A stretch of DNA of 64,000 bases from Dama dama. Its lineage: Eukaryota; Chordata; Mammalia; Artiodactyla; Cervidae. The stretch is taken from positions 34,519,001 to 34,583,000 of the forward strand of contig NC_083696.1 of the NCBI RefSeq assembly GCF_033118175.1. Reading direction: 5' to 3'. Made by a program: the position numbers and the translations under genes. The notes beneath the pieces were generated by a model. It was not told where the DNA came from and made no database searches. It was given only the letters and a program-made list of their open reading frames with translations. Position 1 is the first letter of the stretch. Each line of letters begins with the position of its first letter. Shown here in pieces: positions 46,691-56,995 of this stretch.

Positions 46691-47267
46691 TAACTAAACA
46701 GAATATTTGGCAACCATTATAAATACCAGTAGGAGTTTATGTCAACATAGAAAATGTCTAAAGGAGCTCGATGTAAATTTGTTCATACAAATATGATTGC
46801 AATTACATGAAAAGAGAAACCACAAAATTGTGCCTAAAATGAAGACAAAAAAATACATAACATAATGAAAGATGCTATTGGGTAGTGGACTCTAATTTTA
46901 CTACAATACTGTACTGGATGACAGTATTGACTTCCAAAAGACAATACTCAAAATTATAATAGTGATTTTTGTCCTTGCAAACGTGACCAAAATTGGAGGC
47001 TTTTCAGATGATAATTGCACATGTAAATGTTGTAAATATTGCCAACCATTTGAGGCATTTTGGTTATTTTGAGTTTAACATGTTTACCTTAAGAATTTCT
47101 AGTGTAGGATCTATTCCCAAAATGACTTTGTTAAAAATCAGGATTCTACAGGACAATTTCTGGATTCCCTCTCATTCAGTAATTAGTTTGGGTTTGTTTC
47201 CATTACAGATCTTTGTGGAGAAAGAAAACCTGAAATTTAAAATTAAGAAAACTATGTCTCTTTACAG
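46691..47267 (+). other. FRMD3: FRMD3 last intron, 3' end with splice acceptor
   Basis: Repeat-free sequence leading to the acceptor TATGTCTCTTTACAG at 47253-47267. The pyrimidine-rich stretch is short but ends in a canonical CAG, and the protein match begins directly after it. This stretch is therefore the expected location of the branch point. Confidence 0.75.
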
Positions 47268-47863
47268 GTGTTCCATTGCCCAAAGAAGATGTTTCTGCCC
47301 CCTTGATCTCCAGCTCACCAGTGAAGGAACCCCACGAGTATGAAGAGGCATCAAGTGAAGAGGAAGATAAAATGAAAGAAGAACCCTTGACAATCTCTGA
47401 ACTGGCATACAACCCAAGTGCCAGCCTGCTCCCTACCCCGGTTGATGATGATGAGATTGACATGCTCTTTGACTGTCCATCTAGGCTGGAGTTGGAAAGA
47501 GAAGACACAGATTCATTTGAGGAACTGGAAGCAGATGAAAATGCCTTTTTAATGGCAGAAGAAGAGGAGATGAAGGAGGCTCGACAAGCTTTGTCATGGA
47601 GCTATGACATTCTGAGTGGCACTATTCGGGTGAACCCACTGGTCAAGAGTTTTTCCCGGCTCCTTGTGGTGGGCCTGGGCCTGCTGCTCTTTGTATTTCC
47701 CCTGCTCCTCCTCCTTTTGGAGTCAGGTATTGATCTCTCCTTCTTATGTGAAATCCGCCAGACGCCTGAGTTTGAGCAGTTTCACTATGAATACTACTGT
47801 CCTCTCAAGGAGTGGGTGGCTGGCAAAGTCAACCTCGTACTTTACATGTTGGGTTGCTCATAA
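47268..47863 (+). CDS. FRMD3: FRMD3 3'-terminal coding exon
   Basis: The exon begins after CAG with two bases that complete a split codon, then encodes 197 residues starting VPLPKEDVSAPLISSSPV and ending YMLGCS at a TAA (47861-47863). FRMD3 is a FERM-domain protein of the band 4.1 superfamily, thought to link membrane proteins to the actin-spectrin skeleton. This exon holds the region after the FERM and FERM-adjacent domains. It has an acidic stretch (EEASSEEEDKMKEE, about 47343-47385), a second acidic motif (DDDEIDMLFDCP), one hydrophobic segment of about 20 leucine-rich residues (about 47660-47719) that fits a membrane anchor, and a short cysteine-containing tail. The frame is fully open with no damage. 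Earlier exons lie outside the window. The paralogue FRMD5 is the main alternative, but the tail fits my memory of FRMD3 better. Confidence 0.85.
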
Positions 47864-48996
47864 AGCTCATTTCTCATATGACTAAGGGCTATATTCAATA
47901 CTAGTGATTTGGTTTTGTTTTTTTTTTTTCCAGCAAATGCCTGGTTCTGAATGGTCATGGGACCATCAATAGGTGTTCTTACTCATAACTGATTATTCAG
48001 AGCTTTAAGTTAGCTTTCCATAATTCACTGCAAGTAAGTTTAAATCAAACACAGTTATTTTAGTTATAGGTCAGGAAGATGACCTCTAAATAACCAAAAA
48101 TATGTTTATTTTTTATTATAGTACAGACATACTCTTTATCTATTATAATACATTGAGCTGAATTAGATTCTTTTTTTTTTTAATAGCACCATTACAAGCT
48201 ATAAGGTTCAGAATCAGAGTTTTAGTAAAAACCCAAGGGAAAGTTTTTTGAATATAATCCTTAGTGAGAACAATGTCCTCTAACCAATGCCTATACAACT
48301 AAATTTATGCTGGGCTTTTGTTTTTGTTTTTTTAAAATATTTTTATGTGTTCAAAATATTTTGGTAAATTTTTAGCAAAAAAAAAAAAAAAAAAAGGAGC
48401 TTCCTGGAGTTATTTAAGTGTACAGATTGTAAGACTAATGCACAAAGGGTATGTCAGGAATTTTTAATGTCTTGGCACTGGTTTGTTTTTTAAAATATTT
48501 TTGACTGAACAATCACATAATTGTTATTATCTGCATATGAGATAGAAAAATAGGTAGAAAAACACTGTAGAAAATAAGCTCCTGAAACGGATGATGGAAC
48601 AGGAGGAAGTAGAAATTGAAAGCATCAAGAGGACACAGGGTGGTCCATTTTTCAAAATATTTGGACAAGATGACTTGTTACTTTCATTTGCATTCTGTCC
48701 ATATATGTTGGCTGAGGCAATGGAATGTTTTTAAAAGAAAGTGAAACTTTTAAAGGAAAATAGTTAGAGGAGATGCTAGTTAATTGTGTATTATTGTACA
48801 TTAACCCAAGAGTGGAAGCAGATGGGAACTGGACAAATGGCAAGTAGCAAAACGAGTTCTGATGAGACTGATAGGCAAGTGGTGGTAGACAAATGATCTA
48901 CTTTATGAAAGTGATGGTGATGCAAGGTACTGGATGATGTAAAGAACAGCATACTCGCTGTCCAAGTGGACATGAATATGTCTAAAAGTGGATCTA

Positions 48997-49002
48997 AATA
49001 AA
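48997..49002 (+). promoter_or_regulatory. Candidate polyadenylation signal
   Basis: AATAAA about 1.1 kb after the stop codon. A TTTTTTGATC stretch follows within 30 bases as a possible downstream element. Confidence 0.35.
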
Positions 49003-49627
49003 AGTGGAGAAACTTGAAGGCACATTTTTTGATCCCTCATGCCATTCATTGAGATTCTGTGGAAGAAGCTTTAAAAGAATTCTATATGTGTGTGAAAGAG
49101 AGAGAAAAAGAGTCAGAAAGAATGTGAGGAGAATGAGCTTGGCTTTTTGATAAATGCCTATGATCTTCCTCTGTGGTGGTCATTATACTCTTTCCCTTTC
49201 CTGGTTTCCTTAGGATCTTAACTCATTCATAATTGGGGCTCTCATTAAGAAACTGGAGGGGATTCATTAGATAATATACCATTTCAGCTTGGATGAAGTA
49301 GTGAAATGACCCCCTAACTAGATAGTAAGTGGGACAAATGCTCTTGTACCTTCCTTCACACCACTGACTCCATGACAGAAGAAAGGCTCTGAAGCCTTCC
49401 ATGCAGAGTACATACCAATACTGTGAAAGAGAGTACAGTACATTAGGGCACAGAGCATAGCGATTTTTCCATAAAATGTAAATGAAAACATGAAATGTGT
49501 TCATGGGATGGGCTATCTATAATCTCTCCTAACTTCAGCTCTATGATTAGTATAATTTCCAAAATGGCCATTCCAGTCCTACTCATTCATGGAGCCCTGA
49601 GTGCTTTATTAGACATTTAATTTTGTA

Positions 49628-49633
49628 AATAAA
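49628..49633 (+). promoter_or_regulatory. Candidate poly(A) signal with Pumilio-type motif
   Basis: AATAAA overlaps TGTAAATA (49624-49631), which fits the UGUANAUA Pumilio consensus. Which role applies, if either, is not known. Confidence 0.3.
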
Positions 49634-49745
49634 TTTTTAAAAGTCAGCTCATGAAGACTTCAGTTGAGCAAACTATACTATAATTTGCTATTCAGTTTAC
49701 AGGGTGGTATTTCTCATGTGCATTGAGTGACTGATTTTTCTTTCA

Positions 49746-49751
49746 AATAAA
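49746..49751 (+). promoter_or_regulatory. Candidate polyadenylation signal
   Basis: AATAAA within CAAATAAAGAATATTTG, about 1.9 kb after the stop codon. Confidence 0.3.
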
Positions 49752-50991
49752 GAATATTTGATACCTGAAATTTGATACCAATATAGAAATATATTTTCTG
49801 TAGGTTATTTGGAAAGTTTGCAAATGATCACCTTTGAAATTGAAGTGGTTTCCCCCCTTGTTTATGACTTAAAAGTCATATCTTCTGACATGAGGATGTG
49901 CCAGTATAGTCTGCAGAAAATTAGTTCCCTCTTCTAATCATGCTTAATCTCATTTTCTTTGAAGTTCTAACCATAACAAATCATCCAGCCCTTGCCCTTT
50001 TACATTAATATTAAATAACATTTTAAAATTATAGAATATATTATGTGTCATAAACACTGAAAAATGCTGACAGGATAAATATCACACATAGTCTAGCCAA
50101 GTGGATTTATACTAAGGAGTAATGACTATATAATTTTAACATTTCCAGCTAACATCTCTTAGGCAAAAACTTCACTGTTGAATAGAAATATTTTTAAGTG
50201 AAGGATCTGACAGGATAAGGTCTGCTGAATTTAAACAACAGCTACCAAAAGTAAAACTCAGATCCTGAAATGCCATTTTGTCAGGACAGATCAGTCTTTT
50301 AGAAATACTCGCTTTTCTTAGAAAACAGTCACCAGTTGCCTGAATCAAAGAGGAGAAGACTGCTTCCAAAGATAAAGGATATATAATATAGTAAGTTACA
50401 GAACTGAAAGCAAGTGTGTGAGTATATGTATATTCCATATTATTGGTATATACATGTTTATATATGAATATATGTATATATGTGTGTTTGTATACACACA
50501 ACTGATATGCCCTTCATACACAGATGTTTTTATTTATCCCCAACTGAGGAATTTGTGACATGGTATTATTCATTTTCCCTCTCTGATAACATAGTGGATA
50601 AAACCCACAGTCTCAAAGGTTTCAATTTTCCATGAAAACTACTGTGTGTACATTTGTGGTTTTATATACACACATATGGCAAATACATATACACACACAA
50701 TCTTTAGTGCTAATGCAAGTTGGATATGAAAAAAATGTAGGTGAAGTATTGTGTATTTCTGTCTGTGCTTGGAACATACTGTAAAATGTTATGTATCTGG
50801 AACATATTTTGTGGTTTGTCTAATATAAAGACAACTCTGGGAAGAAGTCAAAATGATCGATTTCACTGAAAAACTAGAGATTTGGGGGCCACGTTACCTA
50901 TGGTTGGAGCCTTATCTTTGTACAGTGAAATTTGCATTTCTGTGTCAACATCCAGATTGTTTTATATGTTAATATGGTGGCAGGAATCCCT

Positions 50992-50997
50992 AATAAA
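50992..50997 (+). promoter_or_regulatory. Candidate distal polyadenylation signal
   Basis: AATAAA in CCCTAATAAAAATACTCTG, followed by a TGTTTCTGC stretch as a possible downstream element. Chosen as the likely distal end because the text beyond has no further good signal before the L1 at 51655. Confidence 0.4.
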
Positions 50998-51010
50998 AAT
51001 ACTCTGGGGA

Positions 51011-51635
51011 AAAAATGTTTCTGCAATCATTCAGTCTTATTCAAAGTAAAGTTGTACAAATAGCCTGTTGGAAACTACAGAAAGGTACCATCTGGTGCCA
51101 TGAAATGAGGTCACCCTTGAATGGTGATACTATGAAAAGAATGGCTAATGGATGGGATTAACACTTTGCAGAAGTCACCCATGCTAAAAGGCAAAATATT
51201 GAATGCACTGGAAATGCATCCAAATATAGAAGACAGCTATAGTCAGTGGCATCAAGATAGAAATAGAAAAGCACGGGGAAAAACAGAAAAGGGGTTTTCT
51301 ATGTGACAGGTAGGAGGGAGGACTTCAGAGGGGTAGCAGTATGTCCTTACTTCCTGTGCCAGAGAGAGCTATGTCAGACTCGACTCTGCAAGACGTGCCA
51401 TTAAACATATAGCGGTTCACAGGCCCTGGAAGAATTTTCCTATTCTACCCCTGTCTTCCCTGCATGCATGGCCTAAAAGACCCTCTTGCTTTGGCTTGGC
51501 ACAAAGCTAATGATTTCACACCTGACAGTTAGATCAGAAGGTGTCAGTTACTCTGAATGCAGTCAAAGGGACTCTCTTTACTCCAGGAACACCATGGGTG
51601 TCCAGCTGAATTACACCCTAGCTATGTAGCCTAGT
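51011..51635. other. Unique 3' flank, nothing recognised
   Basis: Ordinary sequence without a gene-like frame. It ends in a T-run at 51642-51660. Confidence 0.4.
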
Positions 51636-51641
51636 GGGTTG

Positions 51642-51960
51642 TTTTTTTTTTTTTTTTTTTCAGTTTTATCAAGATATAATTGACACATACCAGTATATAA
51701 TTTTAGGTAGGTAATGATTTGATATGTGTATATGTTGCAAACTGATTACCACCATAAGTTTAGTCACTGTCCATCACCTCACAGAGTTAATTTGTTTTCC
51801 CTTGTGATAGGAATGTTTAAGATTGCAGACTCTCTTAGTAACTTGCAGATATACAATACAGAACCATAACTAGAATCACCAAGCTGTACATTATATCCCC
51901 AGGACTTATTTATAACTAGAAATTTGTACCTTTTGACCCCCTTCATCCATTTCACCCATC
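51642..51960 (-). mobile_element. L1 3'-UTR fragment (antisense)
   Basis: A T-run, then TTTTATCAAGATATAATTGA, CTGATTACCACCATAAGTTT and TTTATAACTAGAAATTTGTA, the antisense 3' UTR of an old L1. The T-run at its start is the antisense poly(A) tail. Confidence 0.8.
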
Positions 51961-51984
51961 CAGGGGTTAGGGGTAAGTGAAGTC

Positions 51985-52735
51985 TGCCCAGTTCATTCCT
52001 CAGCAGTCCTCAGGGGTCCAAGCACCAGAGCACAGGAAAGAAAAGGAATTTGGTGGTCAGTGTTCAGGTGTGAGATGTTAGGAGTCAGTCCCGAATCCAC
52101 CAGCTCTAGCCAGCACCTGTGTTTGCACTGTGGCTGCCGACTGGGAGGCTCATACAAAATAGCCTCTGGCCAATTGTTCCCTGAGCAGTCCAGGTTCCTA
52201 AGCCAGCCTTACCTCTTGGGAGAAACCTTTTTCCTTATTCGTACATCCCTTGCTCAGCCAATCAAGGCAAAGATCTCCTAATTACAGTACAGCATGAAAG
52301 GAAAGTACTGGGGAGAAGCTCCCACCGGGGTGACCTCAGTTGGGATGGTTGTGGTTGATGAACTTGAGACTCTTGGGACCACCTTTCTCTACTGGGTGGA
52401 GATAATGTGCTAAAGGACCCTGCTTACTTGTCCTCCTGCTTCTTCTCTCTCTCTCTCTCTTTCTCTTGGACCTGCTTTGGGGCTTCCAGTCTACCTGCAG
52501 TAAACAAACCCAGCGGGACCTGCCCGTGGTGAGCCCACCCAGGACTCAGCTCTCCACGTTCCAGCCTCGGTCTGCAGCGGGGTGGGTAAGTTTGGTGAGC
52601 CCCACCCAATGGGCTCAGCTGTCATCACTTCAGAGAAGATGGAAAAAACCTCACTTGGGCCTCAGATCCCAGCTGTGTTCTTCAATTCATCAATAAAGCT
52701 GATTTTAATCCTCTTCTGGCCATTGTGTATATTGT
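51985..52735 (+). mobile_element. Putative solo LTR
   Basis: The stretch has LTR-like order: a CCAAT-type box (CAGCCAATCAAGG near 52256), a CT-rich tract (52443-52467), a GC-richer block, and an AATAAA at 52692-52697 followed by T/C-rich text. No TATA box, terminal TG/CA or flanking duplication could be fixed, and no internal viral genes follow, so it would be a solo LTR of unknown family. Confidence 0.35.
52443..52467. repeat. (CT)n microsatellite
   Basis: TCTTCTCTCTCTCTCTCTCT continuing to TTTCTCTT, inside the putative LTR. Confidence 0.85.
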
Positions 52736-52916
52736 CTATGGAGAAGTGGGGTGGGCGCTGGGGAGTGGTTCAGGCTCCCTGTCACCTCCAGTGTTGCAAG
52801 CAAGGCAGGAGCCGAGGAGGCTGCTCCTGGCTGAACCTCACACATCAGAGGATGTCTGCCACGGATATGGGCCCTGACAGCCCTTAGAGTTGGGTGAGGA
52901 AACTTGGGACATAGGA
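52736..52916. other. Short unique gap
   Basis: G-rich sequence between the putative LTR and the Tigger element. It could be the tail of the LTR. Confidence 0.3.
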
Positions 52917-53827
52917 CAGTATGTCCCCGACAGGCTCCATTCCAAAAGCCCATTTGTAAGTCCAATTTGTTCATAAGTTCACAAAGTTAGCCTAGGTACC
53001 CAACTAATACAATCAGCTATATAGTACTGAATTGTAAGAGGTTTATAATACTTTTCACACAAATAATACATTAAAAAAACAAAAACTTAAGCAGACATTT
53101 TTAACAGTCCAGTACCTTGAAGAGTACAGGAGTATAGCACAAGAGCGGGCACACAGGGGCTGGCCTCAAGTGGACAGGCAAGAAGGGTTACTGGCAGGAG
53201 GAGGTGAGAGATGGCAGAGCTGAAGGACCGTTAGCAATAGGAGGGCAAGCTGCAATTTCACTCATGCCTGACGTTGATGGAACAGATTCTGGTTCCTTGC
53301 TGGATTCAATTCTGCCTGTCCTCTTGAAAAAACAAGCCAGTGATATCTGGCTCGTAGCTCTGTTTTACTCATCATAGATGACACAGTAGTGCTGGATTGC
53401 ATTCTGAACAGCTGCTGCAGCCTTCATGTACTAAGTTCAGGTCCTGTACCTTAAAAACTAACAATGCCTCCTCAAATAAAGAAAATCCCCTTGCCATTTC
53501 CTGCATCATGAACCTCTTCAGTTCTTCAGTTATTTCTTCCTCTTGTCTCTCTTCGTCCTTTCTCAGGGCCTCCAATTCCTGATGTTTCTTGCCAGTACCA
53601 GCTACATCACCACTGCTTTTATGCTTGCTTCCAAACATCCTGGACTTTATATAAAGATACTGTACTCAGTAAAGCACACAAAAGTACAACCACCTTAGAG
53701 GATGCATGCATATGACAATGTACGCCAGACATGTGAACTAACTTACATGACTGGATATGCAAATGTGCATTCGCATTTTTGAAAGTTCACAACTTGAAGG
53801 GGACTTACTATATGTGGGGACTTCCTG
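52917..53827 (-). mobile_element. Tigger (pogo/Tc1-mariner) internal-deletion element
   Basis: The left end CAGTATGTCCCC and the reverse complement of the right end, CAGGAAGTCCCC, form 12 bp inverted repeats with two mismatches. A TA dinucleotide follows the right end, as expected of this superfamily. The coding strand is minus. At 911 bp it is far shorter than the roughly 2.4 kb autonomous Tigger, because most of the transposase gene is gone. Confidence 0.8.
53372..53638 (-). pseudogene. Tigger transposase, internally deleted
   Basis: An 88-codon minus-strand frame begins MFGSKHKSSGDVAGTGKKH, the N-terminal leader of a Tigger transposase. It passes directly into LEALRKDEERQEEEITEELK and MARGFSLFEEALLVF, which belong near the C-terminus. 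The DNA-binding domain and the DD-catalytic core are absent, so the joined frame cannot transpose. Downstream (53390 back to 53250) the remaining C-terminal codons are readable but interrupted by stops. Its 3' UTR runs to 52917. Confidence 0.85.
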
Positions 53828-55136
53828 TATTAGTAAAGAACAGGAGGTTTCTTGGAGCCACACATCCCTCTTCTTTATTTGCAGCTGATGCTGACCTCAA
53901 AAATCTCTGGAACGAGAACCAAATCCATTTTTCCTTATTGCAAAGGAAAACTCTTATATTTTAAATAGGATACAGCATATGCTTTGTATGGATACCAAGT
54001 ATTAAAACCTGTCTTGCAAATTACAGCAGCTCCTCCAGCTAACATGGCTCATCTTGAGCTCCTCACCCACAAGAACTGTGATTTTGATCATCCCAAGGGC
54101 TTTGAGCTTTCCAAGAAGACTACAATTTAAGGGAGACAACATACTAACAAACCAACATTGGTTTCCACTTTGCTTGGCAGTCATAGTCTTCATAGTAAGT
54201 TAAAAACACAGCATCCTGGTTTAGGGGTCAGTCTGCCGTCACTTCCGTGGTGTGAATCAGCTCCCTTCCATGCTCAGCCAGCCTCAGTGTCCTTAAAACC
54301 CTGGGCTGCTGGCTCTGCAGAGTTGCAAACCAGACCCTGAAGAGTGGTGGCCACAGAGAGGTACTGCTCCCTGGTTCTAAGGGTTTCCGTTTATTGTCCA
54401 AACCAGGACTCTTTTTGAGAGTGAAAGGGGGTGTTTTTAAAGAATATGTCACAGCAATGGGTATTAACGAGGGCCTTTTCAGATGCTCTATCTTAGGGTT
54501 TTGCCTCATAAGCTAGAATGCCCTCTTTCAACAATTCCTCCAGCTTGTTTCCTCTTAAATATGGATAAGGTGAAACAGGGAAGGATTATTGCCCAGTAGT
54601 CATAGATCTCCTACTTGTATCAAGAATCAGATTAAAAATCATGGGTTTTGGTATGGGACTATAAATGACACAGAAGATTATTTTAAATGAGGTTTCTGAC
54701 ATTGGATATTTAGTGCTACACATTCAATTTGTTTACCATTTGTAATGATGAATTTCTTATTCAATGTGAAACAGGTAGAGTTAAAACAATCTCAAGGTTG
54801 CTTTTACCTGTGTAGTCATGAATTTGCCACTTCAATCAGCATATACAAGTGATGATGATCAGCTTAAGTGTGAGCAACTGAGTAACACGAAGTACACTCA
54901 AGACAGTTATGCCAAAACCAACTTGCTCACTTACAACAAGAGGTGTCAGTCATCCTAACACTTGTTTGATGCTAGATACTCCATGCATGACCTTCCTAAA
55001 ACATAGGCTGTAATGTGAACCAAACACTATTAAGTCCAAGGAATAACAGCTAGAAAGCTGCCTCTTGCCTGTCTCAGGAGGGCTGGGGCTTATACACATC
55101 TTACTCAAAATCTCCCATTTTTACAAATTTCTTGTG
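53828..55136. other. Mostly unique 3' flank
   Basis: No gene was recognised. Minus-strand frames at 54002-54193 and 54228-54509 are open for 60-90 codons without recognisable similarity. Confidence 0.4.
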
Positions 55137-55149
55137 GTGGAAGCTGGCA
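55137..55149. repeat. Target-site duplication of inverted BovB, left
   Basis: GTGGAAGCTGGCA here corresponds to TTGGAGGCTGGCA at 56523-56535 with two differences. The shared core is GCTGGCA preceded by TGGA. Confidence 0.7.
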
Positions 55150-56522
55150 GTTCAGTTCAGTCGCTCAGTCGTGTCCGACTCTTTGTGACCCCATGAACCG
55201 CAGCGCGCCAGGCCTCCCTGTCCATCACCAACTCCTGGAGTTTACTCAAACTCATATCCATCAAGTCAGAGATACCATCCAACCATCTCATCCTCTGTCG
55301 TCCCCTTCTCCTCCTGCCCTCAATCTTTCCCAGCATCAGGGTCTTTTCAAATGAGTCAGTTCTTCACATCAGGTGGCCAAAGTATTGGAGTTTCAGCTTC
55401 ACCATCAGTCCTTCCAATGAACACCCAGGACTGATCTCCTTTAGGATGGACTGGTTGGATCTCCTTGCAGTCCAAGCGACTCTCAAGAGTCTTCTCCAAC
55501 ACCACAGTTCAAAAGCATCAATTCTTTGGCACTCAGCTTTCTTTATAGTCCAACTCTCAGCAGTGGCCACAGAACTGGAAAAGGTCCGTTTTCATTCCAA
55601 TCCCAAAGAAAGGCAATGCCAAGGAATGCTCAAACTACCGCACAGTTGCACTCATCTCACATGCTAGTAAAGTAATGCTTAAAATTCTCCAAGCCAGGCT
55701 TCAGCAATATGTGAACTGTGAACTTCCAGATGTTCAAGCTGGTTTTAGAAAAGACAGAGGAACCAGAGATCAAATTGCCAACATCCAATGGAGCATCGAA
55801 AAAGCAAGAGAGTTACAGAAAAACATATATTTCTGCTTTATTGACTATGCCAAAGCCTTTGACTGTGTGGATCATAATAAACTATAGAAAATTCTGAAAG
55901 AGATGGGAATACCAGACCACCTGACCTGCCTCTTGAGAAACCTGTATGCAGGTCAGGAAGCAACAGTTAGAACTGGACATGGAACAACTGATGGGTTCCA
56001 AATAGGAAAAGGAGTACGTCAAGGCTGTATATTGTCATCCTGCTTATTTAACTTATATGCAGAGTACATCATGAGAATGCTGGGCTGGAGGAAGCACAAG
56101 CTGGAATCAAGATTGCTGGGAAAAATTTCAATAACCTCAGATATGCAGATGACACCACCCTTATGGCAGAAAGTGAAGAAGAACTAGAGAGCCTCTTGAT
56201 GAAAGTGAAAGAGGAGAGTGAAAAAGTTAGCTTAAAGCTCAACATTCAGAAAACTAAGATCATGGCATCCGGTCCCATCACCTCATGGCAAATAGATAGG
56301 GAAACAGTGGAAACAGCGGCTGACTTTATTTTGGGGGGCTCCAAAATCACTGCAGATGGTGTTTGCAGCCATGAAATTAAAAGATGCTTACTCCTTGGAA
56401 GGAAAGTTATGACCGACCTAGACAGCATATTAAAAAGCAGAGACATTACTTTGCCAACAGAGGTCTACCTAGTCAAGGCTATGGTTTTTCCAGTGGTCAT
56501 ATATGGATGTGAGAGTTAGAGT
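55150..56522 (-). mobile_element. BovB LINE with inverted 5' part (antisense)
   Basis: Bases 55150-55557 are antisense BovB 3' end and C-terminal region. At about 55554-55560 the text switches to sense BovB and runs from CAGTGGCCACAGAACTGGAA to GGATGTGAGAGTTAGA at 56522. The sense part ends at the same BovB position (GAGAGTT) where the antisense part begins. Read on the minus strand this is an inverted upstream piece followed by a normal 3' end, flanked by a diverged target duplication: one insertion with 5' inversion. The junction shares CTCA between both parts. Confidence 0.9.
55559..56519 (+). pseudogene. BovB reverse-transcriptase segment (inverted part)
   Basis: Sense pieces at 55675-55887 (GFRKDRGTRDQI, FIDYAKAFDCVDHNKL followed by a stop), 55903-56187 and 56163-56519. 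The catalytic Y-A-D-D is intact near 56138-56149. A stop at 55888 and a frame change near 56090 break the frame, so nothing functional is encoded. Confidence 0.9.
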
Positions 56523-56755
56523 TGGAGGCTGGCAAGGGATCTCCAAAACCATTTCTTCTTTATGCTGTGCACAGGATTAGACTACATTTCCCAGCCCTTG
56601 TGTACATGGGTATGGCTGTATTCCCAAGTTCTGGCTGTTGGAATTTGAATGGGAAGTGATCTGTATCACTTCTAAGCACTGGACTAAATATGAGCCTTTA
56701 TGAGCCACTGGATGCCAGCAACCTAGATCCTTGAATGACCGTGGAGCAGATCACC
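56523..56755. other. Short unique gap
   Basis: Ordinary sequence between the BovB and the Bov-tA. A second copy of GCTGGCA at its start is part of the BovB target duplication. Confidence 0.45.
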
Positions 56756-56759
56756 CTAC

Positions 56760-56995
56760 GTGCATGCATGTGTGCATGCTAAATCACTTCAGTCATGTCT
56801 GACTCTGTGCAACCCTATGGACTGTAGCCCGCAAGGCTCCTCTGTCCATGGAATTCTCCAGGCAAGAATACTGGAGTGGGTTGCCACGCCCTCCTCCAGG
56901 GGCTCTTCCTGACCCAGAGATCGAACCCTAGTCTCACGTCTCCTGCATTGCCAGGCAGGTTCTTTACCACTAGTGCCACCTGGGAAGCCCAGAGC
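56760..56995 (-). mobile_element. Bov-tA SINE (antisense)
   Basis: CTTCAGTCATGTCTGACTCT through CCAGGCAAGAATACTGGAGT to AGTGCCACCTGGGAAGCCC. CACCCT occurs on both sides (about 56752 and 56994) as a possible target duplication. Confidence 0.9.

Larger units (their letters stand above)
47864..51010 (+). other. FRMD3: Probable FRMD3 3' UTR
   Basis: About 3.1 kb after the stop codon without recognisable transposons, in contrast to the dense repeats on both sides, which suggests constraint. It is AT-rich with T-runs near 47920 and 48170 and an A-run at 48377-48396. AATAAA occurs at 48997, 49628, 49746 and 50992. The length is inferred, and transcript data could shorten it. Confidence 0.55.

Noticed and set aside
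1..47267. Search for further FRMD3 exons upstream of the last one
   Set aside because: No stretch matched the FERM or FERM-adjacent regions as I remember them. A short or diverged exon could still be missed without a translated search.
47268..47863. FRMD5 as the identity of the exon
   Set aside because: FRMD5 is a paralogue with a similar layout, but the opening VPLPKED and the closing LGCS tail fit my memory of FRMD3. Only an alignment would settle it.
54002..54509. Minus-strand frames of 63 and 93 codons
   Set aside because: No recognisable family, no splice signals that would make an exon, and no sign of a processed pseudogene such as a poly(A) tail with flanking duplication.
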